64,000 bases of DNA, from assembly GCF_001540865.1 (NCBI RefSeq), contig NC_033633.1:11692917-11756916 (forward strand). Reading direction: 5' to 3'. The notes below the pieces were generated by a model. It was not told the DNA's origin. It saw only the letters and a program-made list of their open reading frames with translations, and ran no database searches. A program made the position numbers and the translations under genes. Source of the stretch: Ananas comosus (taxonomy: Eukaryota > Streptophyta > Magnoliopsida > Poales > Bromeliaceae). Shown piece after piece: positions 58,614 to 64,000 of this stretch (its first letter is position 1; the number at the start of each line of letters is the position of its first letter).

Positions 58614-59974
58614 CAGGTATTCCAGCTATTGCTACTCGTTCCGGGTCATTGTTGTTAGGAAGAGACATTCTAGCTTGTCGAAATCAGTACCTTCTCATTC
58701 AAGTATTCTGTAGTAAGAATCTGATATATGCAGATAGACTCTGATTGGGTAACTTCTGTAGCGCGTGTATTCTATGTTTTCATGACACTATTTGATGAAA
58801 ACATATTTTTGATATTTCTATTTGTGTTTGCATTGTTATAAGCAATTGAAAAGAGCCTAGTATATTGAATGAATCTACTGCTTTCGCTTCCGCTGGTTAT
58901 AGATGTTGTATGCAGCCATGTTTACAACATAATTGAATAGGTGGAACCAAGAGAATGTTTGACATTAGTCTCTTTTATGTTCATCTGTTAGATGCCGTAG
59001 TATGCGTTGTTAAAAGTTAAGAACTCTAGAATAAGAGCTGATTAACCAAATTTAGATCTACAGGGAGTACTTAGGGTCACATCAATTTGAGTAATGTGTA
59101 TAAAATGTTGCTTGATCACACACGCATCTTTCTCATGTAAGATAGATGCTATTGACTTGCCGATCTATCTTTTGTTTTGGGCTCTTGCATTGGGCATATT
59201 TGTCGGTCAGTTCGTGTTCGGAACGCCCGGAAAAAGAACACTTCATCTGCAGGTCCAACTGCAACATCTGCTTAGAACTACGACAAATCAAACAAAACTT
59301 TTGGATTTGTCTACTGTTTAACCTGTAATGCCGTGTATGATGAGCACTCACAAGTAACACACCTAAATGAAGTCACTTAAGTTTTGATTCTTAATTTTGA
59401 GGAGATTTGTAAAGTCAAACAGTGTTGATACTTCTCTAAGCAATATTCTTTTTCTGTTTCTCTTGCTAGTGCATAGAAGTGTTAAGATAGAGGAGTTATC
59501 TTTTACTAGATCGATTTTTTGGGTAATACGGTAGCATCAGTGTTCCAAGGTTCTCGAGTTCAATTTCTCTGAGGCTTGGTGTATTTAACACTCACCATAA
59601 TACATTTTGAATCGTTTCTCACTAGATCGATCTTTGGATGACAAAAAAATAATTAATACCAGTTGCATCTAGGTTGACTTATTTTGTGCCCATCCAAAAT
59701 CCCTTCCAGGGAGCAAGAATACACTTTCTTGTTCAAACTTTACTGCGCTTGCAACACAACAAAGCCAAAACTGCACCAGATATAGCTTCCTCCCTCTTGT
59801 CCTACTCCAAAGTCCAAACCTACTGCTATTTTTGGAGCTTTCCATGAACAATAAATACCCAGTTTCTAGATGTTAGCATGCAGAGTTATCCTCTTCCTGG
59901 CCTGGACTTTACACGGCTCTATTTCCTGTATAAATTTGTCCCCTTGTTCTCTCCTTCACGGTGCCTCAACCAAC
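58614..59974. other. R3H 3' region and BAHD promoter region
   Basis: AT-rich, no gene recognised. ATAAATA at about 59849-59855, about 120 bp before the chosen BAHD start, is a possible TATA-like element. Confidence 0.45.
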
Positions 59975-61258
59975 ATGGATGTCCATGTACTGAGTTCCCG
60001 CGTTTTACGCCCCGGCGATCCGAATTCCGCACCCTCGAAAGCGCCCCTCACCGTCTTCGACCGCTTCGCCTCCAACATCTACATCGCCGTCCTCTTCGCC
60101 TTCTCCCCTCCGACCCCGCCCAATGACGCACTTATCGCCGGGTTATCCAAAACCTTGCTGCTCTTCCCTACCCTCGCAGGCCGGCTCGACGACAGCCGCC
60201 GTCTCCGCCGCCCATGCCTTATTGTCGGCGGCTGTGGTGGCGGTGCGCTGGTGGTGGAGGCCGCGGCGTCCTCAAACTTATCGGACCATTTGCCCCTCGA
60301 GGTGTCGCCGGATTTTCAGCTACTGCACCCTTCCCCCGCCAGCGCTGTCCATGTGTTTCAGGTCCAGCTCAACCGGTTCGCTTGCGGCGGGCTGATAATC
60401 GGCGCCACCGCACACCACAGGGTCGCCGACGGCCAGTCGATGAGCATCTTTTTCACCGCGTGGGCACAAACCGTGCGTGGGGCATTCGTCGACCGTCCGC
60501 CCGTCTATGACCAGTCCTGGCTCAAGCCACGCTGCCCGCCGCATTGCGAGTTCAACCACTGGGGTCTCGAGTTCACGCCACTGAACAGTTCCTCGGTAAA
60601 CCAAATCGACGTCGACCCAAGTGAAATAACCAACATGTTGATCCGATACTCTGCCGATTTCATTCAAAAGCTGCGTCGAAAGGCCGAAGGAAAGTACACC
60701 ACATTCGAGACTCTGATCGGCCACCTATGGCGGAAGATAACGGTCGCCCGTCGGCTCGAAGATCGAGTGCAAACTATGGTCAGGGTTTCCGTAAACGGTA
60801 GAACAAGACTAAAACCTCCGGTACCGAACGAGTTCTTCGGCAACTTGGTCCTCAATGCGTACCCGCAAGCAACCGCAAAGGACCTCATTGACGAAGGCCT
60901 ACCGGGTGCGGCGATGATGATCCACGAAGCAATACGTAGAGTCGATGATCGGTACATCCAATCGTTCATCGACTTCGGGGAGCTGTACGGGGACGAGGAA
61001 CTCGTGCCGGTGTACGACGTTGACGGGAACGTGCTGTCGCCGATGCTCGAAGTTGATAGCTGGCTCAGGTTTCGATTCGAAGACGTCGACTTCGGCGGCG
61101 GAGGCGCGCTGCGCGCGTTTTTGCCGACGTGGGTGCCGTTTGAAGGGCTGGTGATGGTTCTACCTGGGTTTGGTGAGGATGGGGGGATAGATGTGTTTGT
61201 TACCTTACTGGAGGAGCATGCTAAGATGTTGAGGCAAATTTCTCACTCCTTAGATTAG
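59975..61258 (+). CDS. BAHD acyltransferase, agmatine/tryptamine hydroxycinnamoyltransferase-like
   Basis: BAHD enzymes transfer acyl groups from acyl-CoA. This one resembles the amine N-hydroxycinnamoyltransferase group (barley agmatine coumaroyltransferase type), which makes defence-related phenolamides in the cytosol. Single exon, 427 residues from the ATG at 59975. An upstream in-frame ATG at 59870 would add 35 residues with no family counterpart, so the internal start (MDVHVLSSRVL) is preferred. The catalytic HxxxD is HRVAD (148-152), next to GGLIIGATAH. The second BAHD motif, usually DFGWG, reads DFGGG (372-376), followed by PTWVPFEGLVMVLP. DFGGG is known in agmatine/putrescine-type members, so it supports the assignment rather than loss of function. 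The exact amine and acyl donor cannot be read from sequence. Confidence 0.88.
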   Translation: MDVHVLSSRVLRPGDPNSAPSKAPLTVFDRFASNIYIAVLFAFSPPTPPNDALIAGLSKTLLLFPTLAGRLDDSRRLRRPCLIVGGCGGGALVVEAAASSNLSDHLPLEVSPDFQLLHPSPASAVHVFQVQLNRFACGGLIIGATAHHRVADGQSMSIFFTAWAQTVRGAFVDRPPVYDQSWLKPRCPPHCEFNHWGLEFTPLNSSSVNQIDVDPSEITNMLIRYSADFIQKLRRKAEGKYTTFETLIGHLWRKITVARRLEDRVQTMVRVSVNGRTRLKPPVPNEFFGNLVLNAYPQATAKDLIDEGLPGAAMMIHEAIRRVDDRYIQSFIDFGELYGDEELVPVYDVDGNVLSPMLEVDSWLRFRFEDVDFGGGGALRAFLPTWVPFEGLVMVLPGFGEDGGIDVFVTLLEEHAKMLRQISHSLD

Positions 61259-62648
61259 GTTAGATTTGCTTGGTTCTTCAATATTTAGGTGCAAAATAAC
61301 ACTATGAATAATTCAAATAATGAAGGAAAAATAATAGTTTCGAAGCTTTTGTAGTACATGATCAAGCTAATAGATAAATTGAGGGCATATATATGCTCTA
61401 ATGTTCCTCAAATTTGTAGCTGCAAATTTTGAATAAGTGATAAGCACAAAGTTACACCTGTTTGAACTACTCTTTCCTTATTTTTTGTGACAACTCTAAA
61501 TCCATTTACATAGATCAAGCTGCTTAAAGCTGAAAAGAAAGAAAACTGCTTCTTATACGCGCGAAGATAGAGTGTAAATCTTATAGACACTCATTTAAAA
61601 ATTTTAAAAAAAAGTTTAAAACTCTGTTTATGTCTTTAATATTATAACAAAGGATTAAAAAGACCAACGAAAAAATATTAGATTTACGCTCATTTTTTGG
61701 GTGTACATATAGCATTGCTTGAAAAGTAAAAAAAAAAAAAAATCTTTTTCTCTTTTTTCGATCAATGCTGCTAGCACATTCAAAAAGTAGGTGCAAAATT
61801 GTACATTCAATTCATTCAAGAACCTATATCTTTATACTTTATTATTATTAATTTTTTTAATAATGAAAATTAAAAAAGAGGGTTTAAATTTTAGAATGCG
61901 TGAATATAAAATTTACTTTATTTTTGAATGTGTAAGTAGCATTTTTTTTTTCTCGCCGCCTCCAACAGTGAGGACCGATACGTTGAGCTTAAATTTGGCT
62001 CGAAAAATTTCAAGATTCATACGTACTGCACTATGAACGACGATGGAGCTAATAAATTGAGAAATACTTCTATACACTGGCCAATTTAAATCCGACCATT
62101 CAATTTTTGAGGTTAAAATTGACTTTTACACAATGATAACCTGCTCAACAGGTTACCAATCAATCATAAAGATAATATTTGAAACTATGCATTAGCTAAT
62201 TACCAAATTTAATAATATCTAACAAATCTTCATTTCCTAATTTAATTTTATTACTTACCAATTTAGATAATGGTTAATTTCATAAGTGATAAATCTTCAT
62301 AAATTTAATTTTAAAGTTTAACTTGAGTTTAAACTTTATATTTATAATTGTATAAATTAAATTTAAATTTTAGAAAGAAAAATTTATATTTAAACGAGTA
62401 AATATTTCAATTTAAATTATCAATTCAATATTAAACTAACATGAAAGTTCAAAAATTAATGTTACTATCTTTAAAATTGTAATTTAAGTTATAGTGCATT
62501 TATAAACTTTTATTATTTTATTAATGGTGGAGCCAATGATGGAACATGTAAATAATACAATAATACATTCCATGCACGCAATAATATCTCCTCCTTTTTA
62601 TGGGACACATTATCTTTTCAGTGGCACACTAAAAAAAATTAAAAAGTT
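61259..62648. other. Intergenic, AT-rich
   Basis: BAHD 3' UTR followed by AT-rich sequence with no recognised gene or delimited element. Confidence 0.5.
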
Positions 62649-63071
62649 TGGGGAAATATTTTAAATACCATTCTCATAGGTTTTTTTTTTTTTATTTTTT
62701 TTGCATCTTATGGTTTAAAGTGTATTAATTTATAATTTTATTTTTTTTAGTACTTATGATTTAAAATATATTAATTTAGTATTCCGTAATTTTATTTATT
62801 TATTTTTCTTATCCTCTTTATTATTTTTTTTTTGTTAAATCAGTTACAAAGTTAAAACTAAAATATACTAAAGTAAATATTCGATAAGTCTAGGTAAGAT
62901 ATCTAAAGTTTTTTTGTATATAATTTATAATTTAACGAAATGTTAACGGAGGAGCTGACGAAAAGAAAAAAAATAAAATCACAGGTACTAATTAAATTGA
63001 TATACTTTAAGCTATATGATACTAAAGTGAGAAAGTATGAAACCACATAGATGGTATTTAAAATTTATCCA
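62649..63071. mobile_element. MITE with GGGAAACTTCAAAT-type ends, copy 2
   Basis: The left end GGGGAAATATTTTAAATACC and the right end (reverse complement) GGATAAATTTTAAATACC pair. Internal ATGGTTTAAAGTGTATTAAT and CTAAAGTGAGAAAGTATGAA words match the copy near THA8L. The interior is T-rich. Older and more diverged than copy 1. Confidence 0.65.
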
Positions 63072-63108
63072 AAATTTTATTATATAACAGTTACACTATA
63101 TTATTTAT

Positions 63109-63473
63109 GGAGGTAAACTTCAAATACCATCCATGTGGTTTCGCACTTTCTCACTTTACTATCATATGGTTTAAAGTATATCAATTCAGTACCTTATAGT
63201 TTTATTTTTTTCTTTTCGTCAGTCCCTTCGTTACTTTTTTGTTAAATCATATACAAAAAACTTCAAATATCTCACCTATAGTTTATCGAATATTGACTTT
63301 AATACCCTTTAGTTTTAACTTTATCACTGATTTAACGAAAAAAATTAGTAGAGGTAATAACAAAAAGAAAAAAAAATAAACTACAGGATACAAAAGTGAT
63401 ACATTTTAAATTGTAGAATACTAAAGTGAAAAAATATAAAACTATAAGAATGATATTTTAAGTTTTTTTTATT
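63109..63473. mobile_element. MITE with GGGAAACTTCAAAT-type ends, copy 3
   Basis: Starts GGAGGTAAACTTCAAATACC and ends in the degenerate inverse (AATGATATTTTAAGTTTTTT). It contains GTGGTTTCGCACTTTCTCAC and ATGGTTTAAAGTATATCAAT. It lies in direct tandem with the preceding copy, separated by about 35 bp, and ends about 250 bp before the UGT start codon. Confidence 0.65.
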
Positions 63474-63721
63474 TATACTTGGTTAATCATCCATTAAAAA
63501 TATTGTATCAATCATGTGACGCTCACTTTTTATTTTTATTTTTTTTTAGATAAAAAAAAAAGGGGAGTGCACGTCCCAATCAGTTCACTCACCCACCATT
63601 GCTTCTTCTCCAACTCTGGTCTCCGGGGAAGTGCCCCAAGTAGTTATTTATCTCGGGATTGCATCACTCACCGCCCAAATAATCAACGGGGAGGAGATTA
63701 GATCGATAGATAGATTGATTG

Positions 63722-64000
63722 ATGGATCCCCCGTCCTGCTGCCACGTGGTCGCCATCCCGTACCCGGGGCGCGGCCACATCAACGCCATGCTCAACCTCT
63801 CCCACCTCCTCCTCAGCTCCCCCTTCTCCTCCCGCATCCTCGTCACCCTCGTCCTCACCGAGGAGTGGCGTGCCCTCCTTTTTTCTGACTCCGACTCCGC
63901 CCGACACTCTCAGCCTCAGCTCCCGGTGGGGCTCCGCATCGCCACCATCCCCAACGTCATCCCCTCCGAGCGCGGCCGCGCCGCTGACTTCGACGGCTTC
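63722..64000 (+). CDS. UDP-glycosyltransferase, UGT87A-like (5' part only)
   Basis: Family 1 glycosyltransferases transfer sugars from UDP-sugars to small molecules in the cytosol. The first 93 codons are present and the frame runs off the window. The N-terminal acceptor-binding motif HVVAIPYPGRGHINAMLNLS contains the catalytic His (His20) and the PYPGRGH signature of the UGT87 group, followed by VTLVLTEEW and LRIATIPNVIPSERGRAADF, also UGT87-like. The PSPG motif lies outside the window, so sugar donor and integrity cannot be judged. The start is the first ATG of the frame; the sequence becomes sharply GC-rich here. Confidence 0.88.
   Translation, partial: MDPPSCCHVVAIPYPGRGHINAMLNLSHLLLSSPFSSRILVTLVLTEEWRALLFSDSDSARHSQPQLPVGLRIATIPNVIPSERGRAADFDGF

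Noticed and set aside
59870..59974. N-terminal 35-residue extension of the BAHD enzyme
   Set aside because: Family members start at the MDVHVLSS-like position; the extension has no counterpart and overlaps the probable leader.

Overview
This is nuclear DNA from a flowering plant, most likely a monocot. The genes have many introns and GC-rich 5' ends (BAHD, UGT, PPD6, L34), plant-only families are present (HOS1, THA8-like, PPD6, UGT87), and the intergenic DNA is AT-rich and full of MITEs. A non-grass commelinid such as pineapple is my guess; the sequence alone does not prove it. Exon models below were built by hand from splice sites, reading phase and recalled family similarity, so boundaries are predictions. 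Four isolated N bases (21234, 32107, 32904, 52544) show this is an assembled draft.

Layout. 1-11.5 kb: HOS1 (minus strand), a RING E3 ligase and nuclear-pore/cold-response protein, ten exons visible and the 3' end outside the window. Three of its introns look like U12 (minor-spliceosome) introns, and two others are filled with MITEs. 14.3-14.85 kb: PSB27 (plus), a lumenal photosystem II assembly factor with a light-type promoter. 17-19.7 kb: a decayed p300/CBP-type histone acetyltransferase (HAC) pseudogene. 21.47-21.65 kb: a nuclear rDNA fragment, ending 25 nt into 18S rRNA. 23.0-24.9 kb: a large foldback palindrome whose arms each carry seven tandem 30-bp units. 25-35 kb: gene-poor, with Tourist-like MITEs, a non-autonomous hAT element with a perfect 8-bp target duplication, and dispersed local duplications. 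35.4-37.6 kb: a CYP94-like cytochrome P450 pseudogene (minus).

40.0-42.2 kb: an intact five-exon polygalacturonase (minus), probably with one GC-AG intron. 43.7-45.2 kb: a THA8-like short PPR protein (minus). 46.5-48.65 kb: chloroplast ribosomal protein bL34 (minus), divergent from PPD6, a lumenal PsbP-domain protein (plus, 49.06-51.42 kb). Their roughly 410-bp shared promoter contains a 25-bp palindrome made of two G-boxes around a TGGGCC core. 55.5-58.6 kb: an R3H-SUZ RNA-binding protein (plus). 60.0-61.26 kb: a single-exon BAHD N-hydroxycinnamoyltransferase (plus). 63.7 kb to the edge: the 5' end of a UGT87-like glycosyltransferase (plus), downstream of two tandem MITEs.

Functional theme. 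Four genes (PSB27, THA8L, RPL34, PPD6) encode chloroplast proteins for PSII assembly, plastid RNA handling, plastid translation and the lumen. The last three lie within 8 kb. The remainder is a mix of stress/cold signalling (HOS1), cell-wall remodelling (polygalacturonase), RNA binding and specialised metabolism (BAHD, UGT).
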